DNA of 5,117 nt. It comes from Candidatus Aciduliprofundum sp. (GTDB lineage Archaea; Thermoplasmatota; Thermoplasmata; Thermoplasmatales; Aciduliprofundaceae). Numbering within the stretch: position 1 is the first letter of the stretch; the number at the start of each line of letters is the position of its first letter. The stretch covers positions 1 to 5,117 of the forward strand of contig WAKY01000119.1 in the NCBI GenBank assembly GCA_015523135.1. The letters run 5' to 3'. The notes below the pieces were generated by a model. It worked only from the letters and a program-made list of their open reading frames with translations, was not told the DNA's origin and ran no database searches. Below, in pieces: positions 1 through 5,117 of this stretch. Both the position numbers and the translations under genes were made by a program.

Positions 1-269
1 CGTTGTTCATCTATGCAATATTGACAGGCTCAGCCCAAGCGATAATGCAACCATCAAGCAATGGGCTAATTGCAGATTATGTGGGCATAGAGAATAGAGG
101 GAGGTACACTGGAGTATTTTTATTCTTATCGTATATAGCTGCTATGATATTCAGCGCAATTGGCGGTTATATTTACCATATGCATCCTGCCTTATTGTTC
201 ACCCTTTCAGGAGTACTGTACCTCATAGCCGGAGCCACTGCAATATTTGTATTTCTCAAATTTAAATGA
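1..269 (+). CDS. MFS transporter, C-terminal end (partial, 5' end outside window)
   Basis: This is the last 88 or so residues of a membrane transporter that begins before the window. The frame is open to the left edge, so the TTG at base 3 is very probably an internal codon and not a start. The visible sequence has a helix end with PSSNGLIADYV, then a polar stretch ENRGRYTG. This matches the short cytoplasmic loop before the last helix pair in major facilitator superfamily proteins, which often reads as Ala-Asp followed by an Arg-Gly-rich turn. Two hydrophobic segments follow, at about residues 35-56 and 63-86 of the visible part, separated by a short YHMHPA turn. The protein ends in KFK, as expected for a cytoplasmic tail. 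The substrate cannot be told from this fragment. Its TGA stop overlaps an ATG at 266 (ATGA), which is a possible but less favoured start for the next gene. Confidence 0.72.
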   Translation, partial: LFIYAILTGSAQAIMQPSSNGLIADYVGIENRGRYTGVFLFLSYIAAMIFSAIGGYIYHMHPALLFTLSGVLYLIAGATAIFVFLKFK

Positions 270-286
270 AATACTGGCTTAGAAAA

Positions 287-295
287 TTAGATATA
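287..295 (+). promoter_or_regulatory. Possible archaeal TATA box for the KaiC-like operon
   Basis: TTAGATATA is preceded by an A-rich BRE-like AAAA at 283-286. It lies about 25-30 bases before the ATG at 320, so transcription would start at or just before that codon and give a leaderless message. This agrees with the lack of a clear Shine-Dalgarno motif upstream of 320. The match to the archaeal box A is only moderate, and AT-rich DNA produces such strings by chance. Confidence 0.3.
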
Positions 296-319
296 GGGTT
301 AAGGATTTACTATTTCGTA

Positions 320-1066
320 ATGATTGTCACAAGAGAGAGGTGCAAGACCGGAATCGAAGAGTTAGATAGTATATTGAATGGGGGTATTCCTAGGGGCAAT
401 ACCGTACTAATAACTGGCTCTTGTGGAACTGGAAAAACCACACTTAGCTTGGAATTTTTGACTCGCGGCGCGCTCATGGGTGAGAGGTCAATGTACATCT
501 CTGTCACAGAAGTACCAGAGAAATTGATTGAAAATATGAGCACTTACGAATTTTTTGATATGAATTTAGTTAAAGAGAAGAAACTTATATTTGTAGATTT
601 GCAGGAGATTTATGTAAAGTTGGGACTTGAGAAATTAGAATTCACATTGGAGGATGTAAATATACTCGTGGAGCAAATAATAAAGATAGTAAAAGAACTG
701 GGAATAAAAAGGTTAGTTATAGATAGCATAACTTCAATATGCTATAGGCTCACTTCAAGAGAACAAATTAGAGAATTCATCTTGCAATTGGGGAAGGCAT
801 TATCAGATATGGGATGCACCACGCTCCTTGTATCTGAACTCTTACCCTCTGCTGCTGGCTATTCACAATACGGAGTGGAAGAGGCCATAGCAGATGGAAT
901 TATATTAATGGGCAATTTAGAGAGAAGGGGAGATTTATTGCGCACAATTCAGGTAATAAAAATGAGGGGTACTACGCATTCTAGGGCAAAGTATGTATTA
1001 GATTTAACTCCAATTGGCATACTTCTAGCCCCATTGCTCAAGGGCGGTAGTGTGGAGGTGCGATAA
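320..1066 (+). CDS. KaiC/RAD55-family RecA-like ATPase with intact P-loop
   Basis: A 248-residue single-domain KaiC-like ATPase, probably cytoplasmic. Numbered from the ATG at 320, it opens with a KaiC signature at about residues 10-25 (TGIEELDSILNGGIPRG). A full Walker A GSCGTGKTT follows at 33-41, and the Walker B strand RLVIDS at about 131-136. Near the end is VIKMRGTTHSR (about 212-222), like the KMRG strand of KaiC that contacts the neighbouring subunit's nucleotide. After Walker A the sequence is SVTEVPE. KaiC has a pair of catalytic glutamates here (FEE), and only one is kept. An upstream ATG at 266 overlaps the transporter stop and would add 18 residues (MKYWLRKLDIGLRIYYFV). I prefer 320 because family members usually start about ten residues before the TG motif and because 266 has no SD. 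The gene ends directly against the next start (TAAATG). The target of the ATPase is unknown. Relatives include circadian, archaellum (FlaH/ArlH) and RAD55-like signalling or repair proteins. Confidence 0.88.
   Translation: MIVTRERCKTGIEELDSILNGGIPRGNTVLITGSCGTGKTTLSLEFLTRGALMGERSMYISVTEVPEKLIENMSTYEFFDMNLVKEKKLIFVDLQEIYVKLGLEKLEFTLEDVNILVEQIIKIVKELGIKRLVIDSITSICYRLTSREQIREFILQLGKALSDMGCTTLLVSELLPSAAGYSQYGVEEAIADGIILMGNLERRGDLLRTIQVIKMRGTTHSRAKYVLDLTPIGILLAPLLKGGSVEVR
1054..1060 (+). promoter_or_regulatory. Shine-Dalgarno site for the second KaiC-like gene
   Basis: GGAGGTG lies inside the last codons of the preceding gene and ends six bases before the ATG at 1067. This strong match to the archaeal 16S rRNA tail fixes the start and supports coupled translation across the zero-base TAA/ATG junction. 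Confidence 0.8.
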
Positions 1067-1642
1067 ATGAGTGTATCATCCAATATTGTTGATAAGCTTA
1101 GCGAATTACCTCCTGCTTCTTCTTTAGCTCTCTATGTGGATGTAAACACATATTTTGATGCCCTTCGTGCCATTGTAGATATATTTGCAACTAAGAACGA
1201 TTTGTATGTATTCTACATTTCATCTACGATTCCCTCAAAGAACATAGTTGGCTTGCTTGAAATTTTGGGGGTTGATACCTCCCGCGTATTTTTCGTGGAT
1301 ACCATATCTCATCTAATGGCCAATGCAGGCGAGATGTCAGATAAATTTCTCTATATTGAAAGTCCAACAATGCTAGAAAATGTTATGCTCAAGATAGAGT
1401 ACCTATTGAGGAAGTACAACGATAAAAAGGCCATAGTTGTTTTGGATTCTGTCAATTCTATGGCAATTCACAACGATTTGAAGATTCTATCGGAGTTCTT
1501 GCACATATTTGTAACCTCATTGCGCAGCTGGGAATCTTACATGGTAATAATTTCAATGAAGGAGCAGAATAGCGAAGAGATGATAAATATGCTAAATCTC
1601 GTATGCGATGATGCCTACGATGCGGGAGGGGAGAAGAAATGA
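1067..1642 (+). CDS. Short RecA/KaiC-fold protein without a P-loop (hypothetical)
   Basis: A 191-residue cytoplasmic protein I cannot assign to a named family. It follows the strand order of a KaiC/RAD55-type domain. An early strand LALYVDVNTYF (about 20-30) sits where the P-loop would be but has no GxxGxGKT. A strand LYVFYISSTIPSKN (46-59) resembles the region after Walker A in KaiC-like proteins, then LGVDTSRVFFVDTIS (67-81). A Walker B-like strand AIVVLDSVNSM (122-132) keeps an acidic residue, D127. MVIISMKEQN (159-168) matches the following core strand. The protein stops soon after, so the C-terminal KMRG-type strand is also missing. It therefore looks unable to hydrolyse ATP in the usual way, and a structural or regulatory partner for the neighbouring KaiC-like proteins is the simplest inference. 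It overlaps the next gene by ATGA. Confidence 0.7.
   Translation: MSVSSNIVDKLSELPPASSLALYVDVNTYFDALRAIVDIFATKNDLYVFYISSTIPSKNIVGLLEILGVDTSRVFFVDTISHLMANAGEMSDKFLYIESPTMLENVMLKIEYLLRKYNDKKAIVVLDSVNSMAIHNDLKILSEFLHIFVTSLRSWESYMVIISMKEQNSEEMINMLNLVCDDAYDAGGEKK
1624..1631 (+). promoter_or_regulatory. Shine-Dalgarno site for the third KaiC-like gene
   Basis: GGGAGGGG lies within the last codons of the second gene and ends seven bases before the ATG at 1639. Together with the ATGA overlap at 1639-1642 it supports coupled translation and fixes this start. Confidence 0.75.
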
Positions 1643-2373
1643 AGGGATATGCAACACTGGGTATAGAAACCCTTGACAAAGCTCTTATGAATGGTATTCC
1701 AAAGGGTTATACTATCCTCCTTTACGGATCTCCCGGCTCAGGCACTGAGCTCTTTGCAAAGCAATTTGCAGCCGCTGGCGTGGGCAAGGAGAATGTAATA
1801 TACTTTACCACTATTGAGAGAGATGAGGATATAATTGCAACTATGAAGGATTTTGGATGGGATACAAATATAAAAATTGTGAATATAGGGGTTGAATATT
1901 ACCAAAAGGTTCTGGAGAAAGAGTTGATAATAAGTAGATACAGGGAAGAGGGAATACCCATTAATGAAATATTCCAGCCAGCGAGAAAGAAGGAGGAGAA
2001 AGAGATTAACTTTCTAACGAAGGTTACATACGAGATTTCAAAATTAAAGCCCCCATTTAGGATAGTTATAGATTCACTTGATTTCTTCATGAACAACTAC
2101 GATAGGGCAAAAGTAATATCTGCACTTAGAACTATAAAGGCGCACGCTCAATATTATGGAGGTGTAGCCCTTATAACTATGCTCAACAATGTTTACGATA
2201 CCACTTCGCAAAGCGGGATTGAGGAGATTGTGGATATAATTCTGGAGTTAGAGATGAGAAGGATAGAGAACGGATTTGAAAAATATCTCATAGTGAAGAA
2301 GGTACGCAATCATCCCGAGAAGGTTGGTATTTTTAGGTATAATGTGGACAAGAATGGAATAGTTCTGGTGTAA
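1639..2373 (+). CDS. KaiC/RAD55-like protein with degenerate Walker A (Lys-Thr replaced by Thr-Glu)
   Basis: A 244-residue KaiC-like domain. The family opening is clear: LGIETLDKALMNGIPKG at residues 7-23. The loop that should be GxxGxGKT reads GSPGSGTE at 30-37, so the catalytic lysine is Thr36 and the Mg-coordinating Thr/Ser is Glu37. The fold otherwise looks kept: YFTTIERDED (55-64) matches the strand carrying KaiC catalytic glutamates, with one candidate at E60. The Walker B strand RIVIDSLDFF (141-150) has D145, and the C-terminal IVKKVRNHPEKVG (218-230) occupies the KMRG position. A charged insert at about 100-125, rich in Lys and Glu, precedes Walker B. Classical ATP hydrolysis is doubtful; nucleotide binding or a purely structural role is possible. 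The stop is followed after six bases by the DUF763 gene, so it is probably cotranscribed with it. Confidence 0.83.
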   Translation: MKGYATLGIETLDKALMNGIPKGYTILLYGSPGSGTELFAKQFAAAGVGKENVIYFTTIERDEDIIATMKDFGWDTNIKIVNIGVEYYQKVLEKELIISRYREEGIPINEIFQPARKKEEKEINFLTKVTYEISKLKPPFRIVIDSLDFFMNNYDRAKVISALRTIKAHAQYYGGVALITMLNNVYDTTSQSGIEEIVDIILELEMRRIENGFEKYLIVKKVRNHPEKVGIFRYNVDKNGIVLV

Positions 2374-2379
2374 GGGAAA

Positions 2380-3465
2380 ATGGAGAGAAGTGGCATAGCC
2401 AATTTACCATTACATCCCGGGCACGCGCCAAGGTGGTTATTTAAGAGGATGGTTCCTCTTTCAAGTGAGATTATAAAAATTATAGAGATGGAATATGGAA
2501 CTGAGGAAGTGCTAAAAAGATTATCCGATCCCTACTGGTTTCAGGCCTTTTCCTGTGTGATAGGCTTTGACTGGCACTCTTCAGGTACCACAACGGTAAC
2601 CATGGGCGCCTTAAAGCAAGCTCTTAAGCCAGAGGATGGGATTGTTGTAGTGGGAGGCAAAGGAGGCACATCTAGAAAAACTCCAGAGGAAATAGAAAAA
2701 ATAAGCGAGGAATTTAGCCTATCCACTCAAAGAATTGAAGGGTTGAAGTATGCAAGCAAGATGGCTGCAAAAGTTGATAATACCGTGCTTCAGGATGGAT
2801 ATCAGCTATACCACCACACAATGGTAATAGATGAGCATGGAAGATGGGTGATTATCCAGCAGGGTATGAATGAGAAGAATAGATATGCAAGAAGATACCA
2901 TTGGCTCTACGGGATAAAGAATTTTGTAAATGAGCCGAGAAGTGGCATAATCTCAGATGCCTTGGAGAAAAAAGTGCTGGATATGAGCGCGAAGAAAAGC
3001 GAGGAGGCAAGAAAAGTATCCGTGGATATTGTAAATGATAATCCGCAAAAGGTTAAAAATATGATAGCAGAGGTAAAAGACTCAAAGCAGAGAACTTTGG
3101 ACGATTTTACAGGTATGAAAACCCTAACAATGCCATGGACAATAAATTGGAATGCTTTATTCAAAGCTTATGAAATTCAGCCAAGAAATTATGAGGAGTT
3201 AATAGGAATAAAGGGAATAGGCCCATCCACAGTTCGTGCCCTTGCGTACATAGCCGAGATAATATATGGCACGGAAATTTCTTGGAAAGACCCTGTTAAA
3301 TATTCCTTCGCTCTTGGTGGCAAGGATGGAGTTCCCAAGCCCGTGGATCGCAGGGCCTATGATAAAAGCATAAAAATTTTGCAGCTCAGCATTGAAGAGG
3401 CAAATATTGGAAAGAAAGAAAAACTAGAAATGCTAAGAAGATTGAGGAGATTCGTGCCACCTTAG
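2380..3465 (+). CDS. DUF763 family protein with C-terminal helix-hairpin-helix
   Basis: A 361-residue protein recognised as DUF763 from its N-terminal signature. RSGIANLPLHPGHAPRWL spans residues 3-20, followed by LSDPYWFQAF (48-57) and IGFDWHSSGTTT (61-72). The family occurs in archaea and some bacteria and has no established function that I know of. Other well-marked blocks are VVVGGKGGTSRKTP (89-102), QDGYQLYHHTMVID (138-151) and IIQQGMNEKNRYARRYHW (158-175). The many His, Asp and Gln residues could form a catalytic or metal site, but that is inference. At about 270-292, YEELIGIKGIGPSTVRALAY has the shape of a helix-hairpin-helix motif (GIKGIG hairpin), which usually binds DNA backbone. 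The C-terminal KPVDRRAYDKS (320-330) is polar and basic. The start is secure because the signature begins at residue 3; GGTG at 2367-2370 is a modest SD. Its closeness to three KaiC-like genes suggests a shared, perhaps nucleic-acid-related, process. Confidence 0.88.
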   Translation: MERSGIANLPLHPGHAPRWLFKRMVPLSSEIIKIIEMEYGTEEVLKRLSDPYWFQAFSCVIGFDWHSSGTTTVTMGALKQALKPEDGIVVVGGKGGTSRKTPEEIEKISEEFSLSTQRIEGLKYASKMAAKVDNTVLQDGYQLYHHTMVIDEHGRWVIIQQGMNEKNRYARRYHWLYGIKNFVNEPRSGIISDALEKKVLDMSAKKSEEARKVSVDIVNDNPQKVKNMIAEVKDSKQRTLDDFTGMKTLTMPWTINWNALFKAYEIQPRNYEELIGIKGIGPSTVRALAYIAEIIYGTEISWKDPVKYSFALGGKDGVPKPVDRRAYDKSIKILQLSIEEANIGKKEKLEMLRRLRRFVPP

Positions 3466-3479
3466 CGAAAATTATAATT
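3466..3479 (+). promoter_or_regulatory. BRE/TATA promoter element for the transketolase genes
   Basis: CGAAAA (BRE-like, 3466-3471) is followed by TTATAATT (3472-3479), a good archaeal TATA box directly after the DUF763 stop codon. A start site 22-27 bases downstream of the box centre would fall at about 3498-3503, just before the ATG at 3505. The transketolase genes may therefore have their own promoter instead of depending on read-through from the KaiC/DUF763 unit. Confidence 0.5.
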
Positions 3480-3480
3480 A

Positions 3481-3490
3481 AAGGAGGTGA
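3481..3490 (+). promoter_or_regulatory. Strong Shine-Dalgarno motif before the transketolase N subunit, unusually spaced
   Basis: AAGGAGGTGA is a near-perfect SD sequence. An in-frame GTG at 3487 lies inside the motif and so cannot use it. The first in-frame ATG at 3505 is 14 bases past the motif, longer than the usual 5-9. The ATG is still preferred because transketolase N subunits begin only a short way before the conserved N-terminal helix. If transcription starts near 3500, this motif would be absent from that message and would serve only longer transcripts. Confidence 0.6.
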
Positions 3491-3504
3491 AATACCCTTC
3501 CCAT

Positions 3505-3951
3505 ATGGTAGAAATATCCGATGATTTGGTGAGAGAGTTAAAGCTGAAAGCCAATGAAATACGTACATGGGTTATAAAGATGGTGTATGCTGCACAATCT
3601 GGGCATCCTGGTGGTGCACTTAGCGCCGCGGACGTCTTGGCAGTTCTGTATTTTCATGAATTGCGGATAGATCCTAAGAACCCTGAATGGTCTGAGCGGG
3701 ATAGATTCATTCTAAGCAAAGGTCATGCCTCTCCCGCTTACTACGCGGCCCTTGCAATGCGTGGATTTTTTCCCTTAGAGGAGCTTATGAAATTTCGCAA
3801 GGTAGAATCTTTCTTGCAAGGTCATCCTTCGTTAATTGTGCCCGGAGTTGATATGTGCACGGGCTCTCTTGGCCAAGGATTGAGTGCAGCCATAGGAATG
3901 GCCATAGCTGCCAAATTAGATAATAAGGATTATAGGGTTTATGCTTGCTAG
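3505..3951 (+). CDS. Transketolase N-terminal subunit, 5' fragment before a frameshift
   Basis: The first 148 codons of the thiamine-diphosphate-binding half of transketolase (sedoheptulose-7-phosphate : glyceraldehyde-3-phosphate glycolaldehyde transfer, non-oxidative pentose phosphate pathway). Numbered from the ATG at 3505, the cofactor and active-site histidines are present: H34 in QSGHPGGALS, H74 in LSKGHASPAYY and H107 in QGHPS. CTGSLGQGLSAAIGMA (118-133) is the conserved glycine loop. The frame then reads DYRVYAC and stops at TAG 3949-3951, where the family continues with LLGDGE. That sequence lies in another frame from 3945. Adding one base near 3943-3948 (for example a third T in GCTT) would restore an open 281-residue subunit, the normal size for archaeal split transketolases. 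As written, the fragment lacks the GDG motif that binds Mg-diphosphate and cannot be active alone. Confidence 0.88.
   Translation: MVEISDDLVRELKLKANEIRTWVIKMVYAAQSGHPGGALSAADVLAVLYFHELRIDPKNPEWSERDRFILSKGHASPAYYAALAMRGFFPLEELMKFRKVESFLQGHPSLIVPGVDMCTGSLGQGLSAAIGMAIAAKLDNKDYRVYAC
3936..3951 (+). other. Frameshift junction in the transketolase N subunit
   Basis: The upstream frame runs to the TAG at 3949. The downstream frame is open only after a TAG at 3933-3935, so the crossover must fall in this 16-base interval. Homology places it between the VYA codons ending at 3945 and the LLGDGE codons starting at TTG 3945. A missing base in the T run at 3945-3946 explains it best. The junction shows no X XXY YYZ slippery heptamer and no homopolymer longer than three bases. 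Confidence 0.82.
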
Positions 3952-4349
3952 GAGATGGGGAGATTGAGGAGGGAAATATCTGGGAAGCGGCAATGACTGC
4001 AGCTACGAGAAAATTGGATAATTTAATAGCAATAGTGGATAGAAATAAGATACAACTGGACGATTTCACAGATAAGATGGTTGAATTAGATCCTCTGGAG
4101 GAGAAATGGACAGCTTTCGGCTGGAGAGTGCTGAGCATAAATGGACATGATATTGTGCAAATCCTCCGTGCTTTGGATGAAGCAAAGAAGACGCAGGGAA
4201 AACCAACAGTTATAATTGCCCACACTGTAAAGGGTAAGGGTGTGAGTTATATGGAGAACACAGCAAAATATCATGGCAAGCCGCCCCAGAGTGAGGAAGA
4301 ATATATGCAAGCTCTAAAAGAACTTGAGGAAAAGAGGCGAAGAATATGA
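3945..4349 (+). CDS. Transketolase N-terminal subunit, 3' fragment after the frameshift
   Basis: The remaining 134 codons of the transketolase N subunit, one frame back from the 5' piece. Counting from TTG 3945, it opens with the thiamine-diphosphate motif GDGEIEEG (3-10) and ends that motif with LIAIVDRNKIQ (27-37). D4 and N34 are the expected Mg ligands. GKPTVIIAHTVKGKG (85-99) and the later H110 in AKYHGKPP match the active-site region that contains His263 in yeast transketolase. These residues are intact, so the reading frame seems to have been under selection until very recently. A TTG with a weak AGGG at 3934-3937 could in principle start translation here, but the piece would lack half its domain. 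It is best read as the second part of one broken gene. It overlaps the C-subunit gene by ATGA. Confidence 0.88.
   Translation: MLGDGEIEEGNIWEAAMTAATRKLDNLIAIVDRNKIQLDDFTDKMVELDPLEEKWTAFGWRVLSINGHDIVQILRALDEAKKTQGKPTVIIAHTVKGKGVSYMENTAKYHGKPPQSEEEYMQALKELEEKRRRI
4334..4337 (+). promoter_or_regulatory. Shine-Dalgarno site for the transketolase C subunit
   Basis: GAGG ends eight bases before the ATG at 4346, inside the last codons of the N subunit. With the ATGA overlap it indicates translational coupling, which should help equal production of the two halves. Confidence 0.55.
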
Positions 4350-5117
4350 ATTGGAAATACGAATCTCCAAGGAAAGCGTATGGGGAAACTCTCGTTGAGC
4401 TAGGAAAGGAGAGAGATGACATTGTTGTTTTAGATGCTGATTTGAGCACATCTACAAAGACAGCAATGTTTGGCAAAGAGTATCCAGATAGGTTTTTCAA
4501 TGTTGGGCTCCAAGAGCAGAATATGATGGGCATTGCTGCTGGCCTTGCCAGAAGTGGAAAAACGGTGTTTGCGTCCTCCTTTGCTGTATTCGCTACGGGC
4601 AGAGCATATGATCAGGTTAGGCAAAGTATTGCATATCCCAAATTGAATGTGAAAATTGTGGCCACGCATGGAGGCATTACTGTGGGCGAAGATGGGGCGA
4701 GCCACCAGATGATTGAGGATATTGGACTTATGTGCGGCTTGCCAAACATGCGTGTTATAGTGCCCGTTGACTCAAATGAAGTGCGCAATGTGATAAGATA
4801 TGTTGCTTCGGAAAAAGGACCATTTTATGTTAGATTGACAAGAACTGCTTTGCCCAATCTTACCGAGGATGAGTTTGTATTTGGCAAGGGAAGAGTTATG
4901 CGAGATGGCTCAGATGCAACTATAATTGCCACGGGAATTGAGGTATCTTACTCTCTTCTTGCAGCGGAAATATTGAAAAAAGAAGGTTATGATATTCGAG
5001 TAATCAATATGAGCACCATAAAGCCAATTGATAAGGACATAATTGTCAAGGCGGCTAGAGAGACAGGTGCGATAATGACTGTGGAAGATCACAACATTTA
5101 CAATGGCCTTGGCTCAA
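4346..5117 (+). CDS. Transketolase C-terminal subunit (partial, 3' end outside window)
   Basis: The first 257 residues of the pyrimidine-binding and C-terminal half of a split transketolase; about 50-60 residues should follow beyond the window. The N-terminal motif DADLSTSTKT (30-39) precedes NVGLQEQNMMGIAAGLA (52-68). E57 there is the catalytic glutamate that activates the cofactor (Glu418 in yeast). FAVFATGRAYDQVRQS (79-94) packs on the pyrimidine ring. THGGITVGEDGASHQMIED (108-126) gives H109, D116 and H120, which align with yeast His469, Asp477 and His481. R9, S36 and R163 (in RLTR) match the substrate phosphate-binding Arg359, Ser386 and Arg528. A sugar-phosphate transketolase is therefore more likely than a DXP synthase or a dehydrogenase E1 beta subunit. 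The later part, IIATGIEVSYSLLAAEIL and VEDHNIYNGLG, is the typical transketolase C-terminal domain. The subunit looks intact, in contrast to its partner, and should pair with it as a heterotetramer. Confidence 0.92.
   Translation, partial: MNWKYESPRKAYGETLVELGKERDDIVVLDADLSTSTKTAMFGKEYPDRFFNVGLQEQNMMGIAAGLARSGKTVFASSFAVFATGRAYDQVRQSIAYPKLNVKIVATHGGITVGEDGASHQMIEDIGLMCGLPNMRVIVPVDSNEVRNVIRYVASEKGPFYVRLTRTALPNLTEDEFVFGKGRVMRDGSDATIIATGIEVSYSLLAAEILKKEGYDIRVINMSTIKPIDKDIIVKAARETGAIMTVEDHNIYNGLGS

Noticed and set aside
3487..3504. GTG at 3487 as the transketolase start
   Set aside because: It sits inside the SD motif AAGGAGGTGA, so it would lack its own ribosome site, and the added residues KYPSH are not part of the family core.
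3949..3951. TAG as a pyrrolysine codon in the transketolase N subunit
   Set aside because: Reading through this TAG continues in a frame that does not encode transketolase, whereas the conserved LLGDGE lies in the -1 frame. A frame change, not a decoded stop, is needed.
3931..3951. Programmed -1 ribosomal frameshift site
   Set aside because: The codons AGG GTT TAT GCT TGC TAG contain no X XXY YYZ heptamer, and Ala-tRNA on GCT cannot re-pair with TGC. Not excluded, but a one-base loss is simpler.
3785..4225. 146-codon open frame on the minus strand across the transketolase frameshift
   Set aside because: It lies antisense to strongly conserved transketolase motifs, its translation is Ser/Cys/Pro-rich with no recognisable domain, and it has no convincing start signals. 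It is a shadow of the real gene.
4210..4533. 107-codon minus-strand frame over the junction of the two transketolase subunits
   Set aside because: Both plus-strand frames here match known protein families, and the antisense translation shows no family pattern.
4346..5117. DXP synthase or 2-oxoacid dehydrogenase E1 beta subunit as the identity of this gene
   Set aside because: The THGGITVGEDGASHQ block and the residues matching yeast Arg359, Ser386, His469 and Arg528 fit transketolase, and the upstream partner is a transketolase N subunit.

Overview
The window looks like a thermophilic euryarchaeal chromosome, perhaps a member of the Thermoplasmata such as an Aciduliprofundum relative. The lineage is an inference. 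It rests on AT-rich DNA, heavy use of AGA/AGG for arginine and ATA for isoleucine, Shine-Dalgarno (SD) motifs mixed with TATA/BRE-like boxes, KaiC/RAD55-type ATPases, a DUF763 protein and a transketolase split into two subunit genes. All genes lie on the + strand and are packed tightly. No stretch over 300 bases lacks a gene, and I see no RNA gene, mobile element, CRISPR array or terminator.

Bases 1-269 are the 3' end of a major facilitator superfamily (MFS) transporter. Bases 320-2373 hold three consecutive RecA/KaiC-fold genes joined by abutting or ATGA-overlapping stop/start codons. The first has an intact Walker A motif. The second is short and has no Walker A. The third has a Walker A with its Lys-Thr replaced by Thr-Glu. 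Six bases later, 2380-3465 encodes a DUF763 protein with a helix-hairpin-helix near its C terminus. The four genes 320-3465 look like one transcription unit, suggesting a KaiC-like complex with one active and two non-canonical members, plus a possible nucleic-acid-binding partner.

A short gap (3466-3504) carries a good BRE/TATA element and a strong SD motif. It opens a second unit for transketolase: an N-terminal thiamine-diphosphate-binding subunit (3505-4349) and a C-terminal pyrimidine-binding/substrate subunit (4346 to the window end), linked by ATGA. The N-subunit reading frame is broken by an apparent one-base loss at about 3943-3948, just before the GDG cofactor motif. As written it yields 148- and 134-residue pieces. 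The rest of both halves is well conserved, and every active-site residue I could map is present, so the break is either a recent indel, a sequencing error or, less likely, recoding. Intact, the two subunits would form a non-oxidative pentose phosphate enzyme.
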